Part shown: positions 7,869-15,448 of the stretch, in pieces
Layout: every line of letters begins with the position of its first letter
How positions within the stretch are numbered: position 1 is the stretch's first letter
Assembly: GCA_903932145.1 (NCBI GenBank)
Contig: CAIZFE010000035.1
Location: 186,001 to 250,000 of the forward strand
Length of the DNA: 64,000 nucleotides
Direction of reading: 5' to 3'
From: an uncultured Rhodopila sp.
Lineage (GTDB): Bacteria; Pseudomonadota; Alphaproteobacteria; Acetobacterales; Acetobacteraceae
Position numbers and translations under genes: made by a program
The notes under the pieces: model-generated
Databases searched by the model: none
What the model was told of the DNA's origin: nothing
What the model saw: only the letters and a program-made list of their open reading frames with translations

Positions 7869-8498
7869 TCACAGGTCATCCACCGGCATGTTCGCCTGAA
7901 CGGCCGGGCGGGCGTTAAAGGTTGCGTGCCAGGCGGCCAGACTTGGATGGCCGTCGCGCCAGGCCAGGGAGGCGAACCGGAAGTCCAGATATCCCAGTGC
8001 CACGCCGATGGCCAGGTGACCGACCGAAAAAGGGCTGTCGGCCAGGGCGTCCGCTTCGTGCTCCAGCGCGGCCACGCAGGCGACCAGTTTCGCGCGCCAT
8101 AGGTCCTTGTGCGGCTCGCTTTGGCGTTCAGGTGGGCGGAACCCCTCGGACAGCAATGGCAGGGCGTTGTCCAGCATGCCCTGACCGAGCGCATGGCGGC
8201 GCAGGGCGGTCAGGCGTTCGGGCCACGCCGCGGGATACAGCTTCGGGCCGTCATGGAGTGTGTCCAGGTATTCGATAATGACCGGCGAGTCGTAGATCGC
8301 GGTTCCGTCCGGCAGCTCCAGCGTCGGGATCTTGCCGACGGGGTTCACCTTCATCAGGTCCCGGTGCGGCGTCGTGCCGCCGGCGACCGTGCGGACGGTG
8401 CGGATGCGGTCCTGCAAGCCCATTTCCGCCACCGCGATCATGACTTTCCTCACGTAGGGTGAGCGGGGGGACCAATGCAGGATCATCGTCTGGGTCAT
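7869..8498 (-). CDS. Glutathione S-transferase family protein
   Basis: A 209-residue cytosolic protein. Residues 1-80 form the thioredoxin-like GSH domain, with the candidate catalytic region 'LHWSPRSPYVRKVMIAVAE', the cis-Pro turn 'VGKIPTLEL' and the 'DSPVIIEYLD' motif that contacts glutathione. Residues 90-209 are the all-helical C-terminal domain with 'FSVGHLAIGVALGYLDFR', where the usual N-capping box appears. It is divergent from the hydrolase at 8567. Its place at the head of a block of LLM, isomerase and acyl-CoA dehydrogenase genes suggests a role in xenobiotic or aromatic metabolism, but no substrate can be assigned. Confidence 0.9.
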   Translation of the reverse strand: MTQTMILHWSPRSPYVRKVMIAVAEMGLQDRIRTVRTVAGGTTPHRDLMKVNPVGKIPTLELPDGTAIYDSPVIIEYLDTLHDGPKLYPAAWPERLTALRRHALGQGMLDNALPLLSEGFRPPERQSEPHKDLWRAKLVACVAALEHEADALADSPFSVGHLAIGVALGYLDFRFASLAWRDGHPSLAAWHATFNARPAVQANMPVDDL

Positions 8499-8566
8499 AC
8501 GGATACCTTCACGAGGCCCCAGGTTGGGCCTATCGTCAGAATCAAAAGAGGGAAGGGACGTTTGCC

Positions 8567-9358
8567 ATGAACTGGATCGAAGTCAACGGCACCAGCCTGC
8601 GATATGAACTCACGGGCAGCGGGCCGACCACCCTGGTGTTGATCCACGAGATGGGCGGCACGCTGGATAGCTGGGATCAGGTGCTGCCGGCGCTGAACAA
8701 TGGCCGGCGTGTGCTGCGCTACGATACGCGCGGCGCCGGGTTGTCGGAGAAAACCCGTGGCACCGTCACCTGGAACCAGATGGCCGACGACCTCGCGGGA
8801 TTGCTCGATGCGTTGGGGATCACCGGCAAGGTCGCACTGGCCGGCATCGCCGTGGGGGCGGCGATCGCAGTGCATTTCGCGGTCCGCTATCCGGATCGGG
8901 CGGCGGCTTTGGTGCTGCATGGGCCAGCCGTCGGGGTAGGCGACGATCGGAAACAAGCCACGTTGAACCGTGCCGCGTCGGTGGAGGCCGGCGGTATGCG
9001 CTCGGTCGTGGAGACCAGCCTGGCGAATTCCTATCCGCCGGTGGTGCGGCACAACGCCGAGGTATTCGCGGCGTTCCGAGCGTGCTGGCTCAGCAACGAC
9101 CCGGAAAGCTTCGCGGCGATCAATCGGATGCTGGCAGCAGAGAACATCGAGCACGAATTGCCGAAGATCGCCTGTCCGGCGTTGTTTACGGCCGGGCGGC
9201 ATGACGGGTTGCGGCCGACCTCGATCATTGAGCCGATGTCGAGGGAAGTCCCCGGGGCACAGTTTCTGGAGTTGAACAGCGGCCATTTTGCGTCGGTGCA
9301 GACGCCGGGGTTGGTGGCGCAGGCGATCCATTACTTTGTGCATGGGTTGGGATACTAA
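8567..9358 (+). CDS. Alpha/beta hydrolase-fold protein lacking the serine nucleophile
   Basis: A 263-residue protein resembling 3-oxoadipate enol-lactonases and related hydrolases. ATG 8567 is preceded by GGAAGGGA at 8551-8558. The oxyanion motif 'LIHEMGG', the 'YDTRGAGLSE' loop, the acid 'GRHDGL' and the C-terminal histidine 'NSGHFASVQTP' are all present. The nucleophile elbow, however, reads Gly-Ile-Ala-Val-Gly where Gly-x-Ser-x-Gly is expected, so the catalytic Ser is Ala (GCC codon). The gene is otherwise intact, so it is either non-hydrolytic (binding protein, cofactor-free oxygenase-like or decarboxylase-like chemistry) or inactive. It diverges from the GST gene. Confidence 0.85.
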   Translation: MNWIEVNGTSLRYELTGSGPTTLVLIHEMGGTLDSWDQVLPALNNGRRVLRYDTRGAGLSEKTRGTVTWNQMADDLAGLLDALGITGKVALAGIAVGAAIAVHFAVRYPDRAAALVLHGPAVGVGDDRKQATLNRAASVEAGGMRSVVETSLANSYPPVVRHNAEVFAAFRACWLSNDPESFAAINRMLAAENIEHELPKIACPALFTAGRHDGLRPTSIIEPMSREVPGAQFLELNSGHFASVQTPGLVAQAIHYFVHGLGY

Positions 9359-9434
9359 TTTTTCGGCCGGAGGGGCTTGGATAAGCCTCTCTCGTTCAAT
9401 ATCTGGATAATGAGGCGGCTATACTTGTCGGCCA

Positions 9435-10589
9435 TTAGTCTTCCATGCGGCGCCGGACCTCCAGGCGGTCGATTTCAAGCTGAATCGCTTCGGCGGATTG
9501 GCCGGTCGATCCATCCTGATTTTCGCGGGCATAGCTGTAACTATCAGCGCGAGATTCGCGTGACGATTGAAAGTGAGGATGAACATACCGAGCCATCAAT
9601 TCGTAATGGCGCCGTGTCTGTGTGCGGTCTGCCCAGTTCTGCGCCATTTCCAACAGAACGCCGAAGCCGCCGGTTTCCGTCAGCAGACGCTCGATAAAGC
9701 TGATGGCGTCATCCGGTGTGCCGATGCAGGCGGCGCCGCTGTCGATCAGGTACTGGCAGGGATCCTCGACGTCGCCGGGAACGAAAGGGAACGTCGCGGT
9801 ATCGCGAAAATAATCGCAGTATTGGTTGATGCCGTGTTTGACGTTGTCCCTCGCTTGTTCTCGCGTCTCCGCGATGTGCATCAGCGTGGTCATGCGCCAG
9901 TTCTTGCGATCCGGGCTGTGACCGGTTAACCGAGCGGTATCCGCGTAATGATCCCAGTTGCCGATGTGATACTTCAGGGCCTCGGCGTCGGTGCCCCCGA
10001 TCGACAGCATGCCCAGACCATGCCAGCCCGCCGCCAACGCTCCAGCGGGGGATCGCGTGGCTGCCACGGCCATTTCCATGCGTGGCCGCGTGAAGGGCGG
10101 CAGTTGCAAACGCGCGTCGGCGAGATTGAACCAGTCCGTTTGGCGGGTGATGGTTCCACCGTCCAGTAGTTCTATGATCGTATCGAGAGCTTCGTTCATC
10201 ATGCGCCGCTGCGAGGCAGGGTCGATGCCAAGGGTCTTGGCGTCGATCACGCCCGAACCGGGTCCGACCCCGATCATCGCCCGGCCACGGGTCTGGTAAT
10301 CGAGTTGTACCATGCGGTCGGCCAGGATGAACGGATTGTGGTAAGGCAAAGCAACGACACCTGTGCCCAGGCGGATATACTTCGTCCGCTCCGCCGCGGC
10401 GGCGATGAACAGGTCGGGACTGCCGATGATCTCGAATCCGCCGGAGTGATGTTCGCCAATCCAGGCTTCATGATAGTTCAGGGCATCCAGGTGCTGCAGC
10501 AACGCCATGTCGCTTTCCAGCGCCAGCAGCGGATTTTCCTTAAGATCGTGGAATGGCGCCAGAAAGATGCCGGTACGCAAATACGTCAT
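9435..10589 (-). CDS. LLM-class flavin-dependent monooxygenase
   Basis: A 384-residue bacterial-luciferase-type enzyme. The N-terminal strand 'LRTGIFLAPFHDLKENP', 'EAWIGEHHSGGFEIIGSPDLFIA', 'RLGTGVVALPYHNPFILADRM' and 'GRAMIGVGPGSGVIDAKTLGID' are the family core and resemble LimB-type limonene monooxygenases and luciferase alpha chains. Such enzymes use FMNH2 from a separate reductase and O2; no reductase gene is adjacent. The last 45 residues are polar and probably disordered. The stop lies 76 bp from the convergent hydrolase, and the MBL hydrolase ends up a short 17 bp upstream, so the two are probably co-transcribed. Confidence 0.9.
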   Translation of the reverse strand: MTYLRTGIFLAPFHDLKENPLLALESDMALLQHLDALNYHEAWIGEHHSGGFEIIGSPDLFIAAAAERTKYIRLGTGVVALPYHNPFILADRMVQLDYQTRGRAMIGVGPGSGVIDAKTLGIDPASQRRMMNEALDTIIELLDGGTITRQTDWFNLADARLQLPPFTRPRMEMAVAATRSPAGALAAGWHGLGMLSIGGTDAEALKYHIGNWDHYADTARLTGHSPDRKNWRMTTLMHIAETREQARDNVKHGINQYCDYFRDTATFPFVPGDVEDPCQYLIDSGAACIGTPDDAISFIERLLTETGGFGVLLEMAQNWADRTQTRRHYELMARYVHPHFQSSRESRADSYSYARENQDGSTGQSAEAIQLEIDRLEVRRRMED

Positions 10590-10606
10590 TGTGGTGTCCG
10601 GAATCC

Positions 10607-11458
10607 TTACACGTCCAACCGGTACGTACCACCGTCCACGACCAGACGTCCAGCCGTGGCTCCGGCGAAATGAGTGCCAATAATCAGGACCGGGGTGCCC
10701 GCGAGTCGTTGGAACATCCGGCGGCGGGTCGCGATGCCCTGGTCCGGATCGCTATCGGCCAAAGTGCTCCACTCCGGGTTGGCGATCTGGCAGGGGTGGT
10801 GCACGAAATCGCCGGTGATCATGGCCTGCTCGCCGCGCGACTGGATCATGACGCTGACGTGGCCCGGGGTATGGCCGAGAGTCGGGATCAAACTGATTTC
10901 GTCGCATATCTTCTCATTCGTCTCGACCATCGTCGCCATACCGGCCTCGACGATCGGCGTCACCGAGTCCGCCATGATGTGCGCCATGTCCGGGCGGTCT
11001 TTCACCGCCGACCAATGCTCGTATTCCGTCCGGCCCATCAGGTAGCGGGCGCGAGGGAAGGTCGGCACCCATTTGCCATCGACCAGGCGGGTGTTCCAGC
11101 CGACATGATCGACGTGCAGGTGGGTGCACAGCACCGTGTCGATCGAGTCCGCCGGAAAGCCGGCCGCTGCCAGATCGGCGAGGAACGGGCCATCGCGGTC
11201 ATTCCAGTGGGGGATACGGCGAGCCTGTTTGTCGTTGCCCAGGCAGGTATCGACGATGATACGGCGATCCGGGGTTTCGACGATGAAGCTGTGGATGCTC
11301 ATGCGCAGGCGGCCATTTTCGTCGGCGAAATGCGGTTGCAGCCACGCCAGCTTGAGGATTTCCTCCGGCGTCGCCTGTGGCAGCAGGAAGCGCGTGCCGC
11401 CCGTCATCTCCAGTTCCACGACCTTGGTCACGGTGACGTCGCCGATGGTCCACTTCAT
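10607..11458 (-). CDS. MBL-fold metallo-hydrolase
   Basis: A 283-residue metallo-beta-lactamase-fold protein. The zinc site is complete: 'CTHLHVDHVG' (HxHxDH), 'LGHTPGHVSV' and 'GDFVHHPCQ'. I chose ATG 11458, which has GGAG eight bases upstream, over an in-frame Met at 11524. Members close to this type include lactonases and other ester or thioester hydrolases. It lies directly upstream of the LLM monooxygenase and divergent from the DsbA-fold isomerase, so a role in hydrolysing a lactone or ester formed by the monooxygenase is a reasonable inference (Baeyer-Villiger-like sequence), not shown. Confidence 0.9.
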   Translation of the reverse strand: MKWTIGDVTVTKVVELEMTGGTRFLLPQATPEEILKLAWLQPHFADENGRLRMSIHSFIVETPDRRIIVDTCLGNDKQARRIPHWNDRDGPFLADLAAAGFPADSIDTVLCTHLHVDHVGWNTRLVDGKWVPTFPRARYLMGRTEYEHWSAVKDRPDMAHIMADSVTPIVEAGMATMVETNEKICDEISLIPTLGHTPGHVSVMIQSRGEQAMITGDFVHHPCQIANPEWSTLADSDPDQGIATRRRMFQRLAGTPVLIIGTHFAGATAGRLVVDGGTYRLDV

Positions 11459-11543
11459 GCCGGTTGCTCCGTTTCTGGCCGCTGGCTTGTGCCAATCGGC
11501 GCCGTCGATCAGTATTGCTGTCAATCACCTATGGAGGAAACGG

Positions 11544-12149
11544 ATGGGCTTGCATATCGACTACTATGTCTCGTTGAACTCGCCATGGACCCATCTGGGC
11601 GCGGCTCGGATCGAGGCTATGGCGATGGCGCATAACGCCTCCATGCGGATCTATCCGGTCGATTTCGGGGCGATTTTCGCGGAGTCCGGCGGGCTGCCGC
11701 TGCCGAAGCGGTCGCCGCAGCGGCAGGCGTACCGGTTGCAGGAGCTGCCGAGGTGGCGCGATCACCTGGGTATTCCGATCCATGTGAAACCGGCGTTCTT
11801 CCCGGCCGCCGAAATGCCGGCCGCCGCCTGCGTCATCGGGCTGCGGGAGACGGTGGGCGACCAGCCGGCGATCAAGCTGGCGCACCGCGTGCTGAAAGCG
11901 CTGTGGCAGGAGGAAAAGAACCCCGGCGATCCGGCGGTTCTCGCCGAACTGATTACCGATGTCGGCCTTGACGCTGATCAGGTTCTTAAGCTTGGCAGCG
12001 ATCCGAAATGGGCGGAACTCCGGATGGCCGACACGCGGGCAGCCTTGGACAAGGGCGTGTTCGGTGCCCCGAGTTACGTGATCGGTGACGACATCTTCTG
12101 GGGCCAGGACCGGCTCGATTTCGTCGAACGCCGACTGGCGCGCGGCTGA
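11544..12149 (+). CDS. 2-hydroxychromene-2-carboxylate isomerase / DsbA-fold protein
   Basis: A 201-residue protein of the DsbA-like thioredoxin superfamily, kappa-GST/HCCA-isomerase branch. ATG 11544 is preceded by GGAGGA. The N-terminal 'DYYVSLNSPWTHLG' carries the Ser-Pro that replaces the DsbA CxxC and acts with glutathione in HCCA isomerases. The C-terminus 'GVFGAPSYVIGDDIFWGQDRL' contains the cis-Pro loop and the family's terminal signature. HCCA isomerases act in naphthalene-type catabolism, but many members have unknown substrates. Its TGA overlaps the next gene's ATG by one base (TGATG), so it is coupled to the LLM enzyme. Confidence 0.88.
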   Translation: MGLHIDYYVSLNSPWTHLGAARIEAMAMAHNASMRIYPVDFGAIFAESGGLPLPKRSPQRQAYRLQELPRWRDHLGIPIHVKPAFFPAAEMPAAACVIGLRETVGDQPAIKLAHRVLKALWQEEKNPGDPAVLAELITDVGLDADQVLKLGSDPKWAELRMADTRAALDKGVFGAPSYVIGDDIFWGQDRLDFVERRLARG

Positions 12150-13195
12150 TGCGCGTCTATACAATTTTGCCGCAACAGCATTGGCGCGATGTCGGTCCCG
12201 CCGCGCGCACTGCCGAGGCAGCCGGGTTCGACGCGTTGATGACGGTCGAACTTGGACACGACCCGCTGGCGCCGCTGGCGTTCGCCGCGCTGGAAACCAA
12301 TCGTGTGGAACTGACACCGTCGGTTGTCGTTGCGTTCCCGCGCAGTCCGACCACGCTGGCGCAGCAGGCCTGGGACTTGCAGGCCAACTCCGGCGGTCGT
12401 TTCGTGCTGGGACTGGGTAGTCAGGTGAAGGGGCATAACGAGCGCCGCTTCGGCATTCCCTGGACCGCACCGGCCCCGCGGATGCGTGACTATGTGATGG
12501 CCTTGCGAGCGGTATGGGGCGCCTGGCAGACTCGCGGCAAGCTGGATTTCGACAGCCCGCACTACAAGTTGTCGTTGATGACTCCGGATTTTTCGCCCGA
12601 ACCCACGGGATTGCCGATGGTGCCGGTGACGGTCGCGGCGGTGGGGGAGGCAATGTTGCGCGTCGCCGGTCAGGTCGGCGACGGGGTGCGGCTGCATCCG
12701 TTATGCTCGCGGGCCTATCTGGAGCAGGTGTGCCTGCCGCAGATGATGGAGGGGATGCGGCGCAGTGGACGCTCGCGGCTGAATTTCGATGTGCATGGCG
12801 GTGGCTTTGTCTGCACCGGCCCGGACGACGAAACGGTTGCCGCCGAAATGGAAAAGGCGCGCCGGCGGATTGGTTTCTATGGGTCCACGCGTACCTATCT
12901 GCCGATTTTGGCGCTACACGGTCTGGAGGATCTGGGCGGGAAACTGCACCGGATGTCGGTGACCGGCCAATGGGACAAGATGGCGGCCGAAGTGTCTGAC
13001 GACGCCGTGCGGGTTTTCGCGGCGTGCGGAACGTATGATACGCTGGCGAAAAAGATCGAGGCGCGTTTTGGCGGTGTGGCCGATTCAATCGATCTGCACT
13101 TCCCGGCGGGCACCCCGGTCGGGCTGATGCATGAACTGGTGACGGACATCCATCGCATCCCGCACACCTTCGCCGGATTCAACACGAACTGGTAG
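12149..13195 (+). CDS. LLM-class oxidoreductase, TIGR03617-like
   Basis: A 348-residue luciferase-like enzyme coupled by a 1-bp overlap to the isomerase. 'FDALMTVELGHDPLAPLAFAAL', 'VVAFPRSPTTLAQQAWDLQANSGGRFVLGLGSQVKGHNERRFG' (in parts), 'PAPRMRDYVMALRAVWGAWQ' and 'HGGGFVCTG' fit the TIGR03617 F420-dependent subgroup. That subgroup often sits beside acyl-CoA dehydrogenases and CoA ligases, as here, and probably acts on a CoA- or acid-linked intermediate. The cofactor, F420 or flavin, cannot be settled from the window. It is the second gene of a four-gene unit running to 15448. Confidence 0.88.
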   Translation: MRVYTILPQQHWRDVGPAARTAEAAGFDALMTVELGHDPLAPLAFAALETNRVELTPSVVVAFPRSPTTLAQQAWDLQANSGGRFVLGLGSQVKGHNERRFGIPWTAPAPRMRDYVMALRAVWGAWQTRGKLDFDSPHYKLSLMTPDFSPEPTGLPMVPVTVAAVGEAMLRVAGQVGDGVRLHPLCSRAYLEQVCLPQMMEGMRRSGRSRLNFDVHGGGFVCTGPDDETVAAEMEKARRRIGFYGSTRTYLPILALHGLEDLGGKLHRMSVTGQWDKMAAEVSDDAVRVFAACGTYDTLAKKIEARFGGVADSIDLHFPAGTPVGLMHELVTDIHRIPHTFAGFNTNW

Positions 13196-13205
13196 GGAAA
13201 CGACG

Positions 13206-14354
13206 ATGGCCACGCCAATGTTCCGTTTCGATCCCGTCGAGCTGCCGCCCGAGGCGCTGGTTCTGCGCGCCGAGGTGCGGGATTTCCTCAAGGAGCATCA
13301 GCATCTGATGGGATTCTCCAAAAGCTCGTTCAATCGCGATTTCAGTCGCGCGATGGGCAAGCGGGGATGGATCGGCATGACGTGGCCGAAACAATATGGC
13401 GGACAGGAGCGTAGCGCGTTTGAGCGGTACGTGCTGATCGAGGAAATGCTGGCGGCCGGGGCGCCATTGTCGGCGCATTACATCTCTGACCGGCAAAGCG
13501 GCCCGAACATTCTGCGGTATGGGACGGAGGAGCAGAAGCAGTTCTTTTGTCCGAAGATCGTTGCCGGAGAGCTGACGTTTTGTATCGGCATGAGTGAGCC
13601 GAACTCCGGTTCCGACGTGTCCGCGACACGGACCCGGGCGCTGAAGGTTGATGGCGGCTACAAGATCAACGGTAGTAAACTGTGGACGTCGAACGCGCAC
13701 AGGTCGGATTACGCGATCCTGTTTTGCAAGATGACAGGTGGTGGCTACGACGAAACCGACCGGCATGCCGGTGCCACGCAATTTTTGTTGGAGATGAAAA
13801 CACCGGGCGTCGATGTCCGGCCGGTGCTGAACCTACTCGGGGAACACCACTTCAACGAGATATTCCTCACGGATGTTTTCGTTCCGGACGATCGGCTGCT
13901 GGGCAAGGAAGGTAACGGTTGGAACCAACTCACCAGCGAACTGGCATTTGAGCGCAGCGCCCCCGACCGGTTTCTGGTGCTGTTTCAGATGCTGCGCGAG
14001 ATGGTCCGCATGGCCGGCCCGACGCCGGATAAGGCGACGGCGGCGGCGCTTGGGAAACTGATCTCGCAGTTGGCGACGCTGCGCAGCATGTCGCTGTCGA
14101 TTGCCGGAATGTTGCACGAAGGGTTGCAGCCAAACAACGAGTCCGCCGTCGTGAAAGATTTGGGGACTCGCTACGAACAGGACATTCCGGTGGTCGCTCG
14201 GCAGTTGTTTCCGACCGAACCGGAACTGGAGGCGGTCGAGACCTACGTGTCGATGATCGCGCGCAGCACGATGAATGCGCCACGCCTGTCCATCCAGGGC
14301 GGCACGCGGGAGATCCTGCGCGGGATCATCGCGCGCGGGCTTGGTCTGCGCTGA
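13206..14354 (+). CDS. Acyl-CoA dehydrogenase, likely alpha subunit of a heteromer
   Basis: A 382-residue FAD enzyme. 'FCIGMSEPNSGSDVSATRTRA' is the flavin/substrate motif of ACADs, followed by the beta domain ('INGSKLWTSNAH') and the C-terminal helical domain ending 'IQGGTREILRGIIARGLGLR'. The Glu of the usual Tyr-Glu-Gly-Thr base motif is replaced by Gly, as in ACADs whose catalytic Glu lies elsewhere. The gene is 10 bp after the LLM gene and 14 bp before a second, shorter ACAD. Adjacent ACAD pairs of this type form alpha2beta2 enzymes in actinobacterial sterol and side-chain degradation, so a heteromeric enzyme is inferred. Confidence 0.9.
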   Translation: MATPMFRFDPVELPPEALVLRAEVRDFLKEHQHLMGFSKSSFNRDFSRAMGKRGWIGMTWPKQYGGQERSAFERYVLIEEMLAAGAPLSAHYISDRQSGPNILRYGTEEQKQFFCPKIVAGELTFCIGMSEPNSGSDVSATRTRALKVDGGYKINGSKLWTSNAHRSDYAILFCKMTGGGYDETDRHAGATQFLLEMKTPGVDVRPVLNLLGEHHFNEIFLTDVFVPDDRLLGKEGNGWNQLTSELAFERSAPDRFLVLFQMLREMVRMAGPTPDKATAAALGKLISQLATLRSMSLSIAGMLHEGLQPNNESAVVKDLGTRYEQDIPVVARQLFPTEPELEAVETYVSMIARSTMNAPRLSIQGGTREILRGIIARGLGLR

Positions 14355-14368
14355 AGGGGGATTGCACC

Positions 14369-15448
14369 ATGGCCATTCGCGATGAGACCCGGATGCTGCT
14401 GGACAGCATGACCCGGTTGTTTGAAGACAAATCCACCAAGCAGGTGATCGACCGAGCGGAGACGGGGGAGTTTGCGTCGTCGTTGTGGGATGTGGTGGCG
14501 GAAACCGGGGTGCCGCTGGCGGCGTTGCCGGAATCCGCAGGCGGTGCGGATGCGGAATGGTCCGATTTATACGCGGTGCTGCGCGTGGCGGGAAGGTTCT
14601 CGGTGCCGCTGCCATTGGCGGAAACGATGCTGGCCGGTTGGGTTGCATCCAGTGCCGGGCTGGAGCTTTCGGATGGGGCGATGACGGTGGGGCCGGTGAT
14701 CGGTTCGGATCGGCTGAGTCTTGTTCGCGACGGCAATGGTTGGTTGCTGTCGGGCAAGGCGTCGCGGATTCCTTACGCGTCGCATGTCGCGCGGACGGTG
14801 TTGATCGCTGATGGGCCGGACGGGGAGATGGCGGTTGCCCTGGATGGCACCGGCGATGCCGAGGTCACCCCGGGCAAAAATATCGCCAATGAATCGCGGG
14901 ATACGCTGGTTTTTACCCGGGCTCGATTGGCGGCGGATGCGGTTGGATCGTTGGGTCGTGGTGTTTCGCGGGGCGGGTTGTATCGGCGGGGGGCTTTGGC
15001 GCGTGCAACCATGATGTCGGGCGCGCTGGAGCGGGCGATGGATCTGGCGGTTGGTTACGCTCAGGAACGGGTGCAGTTCGGCCGGCCGATCTCGAAATTC
15101 CAGGTGGTGCAGCAGAATCTCGCCGTGCTGGCCGGGCAAACGGCGGCGGCTGTCGCGGCGGCGAACCTCGGGATCGAGGCGTTGGGCAAGGCGGATGCCG
15201 AACACGAAACGTTCCTGATTGGGGTGGCCAAAACGCGGGTGGGAGAGGCAGCGACGCTTGCCTGCGAGATCGCGCATCAGGTGCATGGCGCGATCGGGTT
15301 CACGAAGGAGTACGCACTGCAATTGTCAACGCGCCGGTTATGGTCCTGGCGCGAGGAATTCGGTTCCGATCCGGAATGGGCCGCTCGGGTTGGTTCTTTC
15401 GCGTGCGCGAACGGGGCGGATGGTTTGTGGGAGATGCTGACGTCGTGA
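14369..15448 (+). CDS. Acyl-CoA dehydrogenase, partner subunit
   Basis: A 359-residue ACAD-fold protein with a divergent N-terminal and middle domain. The C-terminal domain is recognisable: 'YAQERVQFGRPISKFQVVQQNLA', then 'ACEIAHQVHGAIGFTKEYALQLSTRRLWSWREEFG' (in parts). It lacks the C-terminal EGT base and has a reduced flavin motif, which is what is seen in the second chain of heterotetrameric acyl-CoA dehydrogenases. It follows the larger ACAD by 14 bp with a GGGGG-type ribosome site. The acyl substrate is unknown. The stop abuts the stop of the convergent gamma-glutamyltransferase gene. Confidence 0.88.
   Translation: MAIRDETRMLLDSMTRLFEDKSTKQVIDRAETGEFASSLWDVVAETGVPLAALPESAGGADAEWSDLYAVLRVAGRFSVPLPLAETMLAGWVASSAGLELSDGAMTVGPVIGSDRLSLVRDGNGWLLSGKASRIPYASHVARTVLIADGPDGEMAVALDGTGDAEVTPGKNIANESRDTLVFTRARLAADAVGSLGRGVSRGGLYRRGALARATMMSGALERAMDLAVGYAQERVQFGRPISKFQVVQQNLAVLAGQTAAAVAAANLGIEALGKADAEHETFLIGVAKTRVGEAATLACEIAHQVHGAIGFTKEYALQLSTRRLWSWREEFGSDPEWAARVGSFACANGADGLWEMLTS

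Noticed and set aside
11529-13088. Minus-strand open frame of 519 codons
   Set aside because: It is antisense to the isomerase and LLM genes, both of which carry family signatures.
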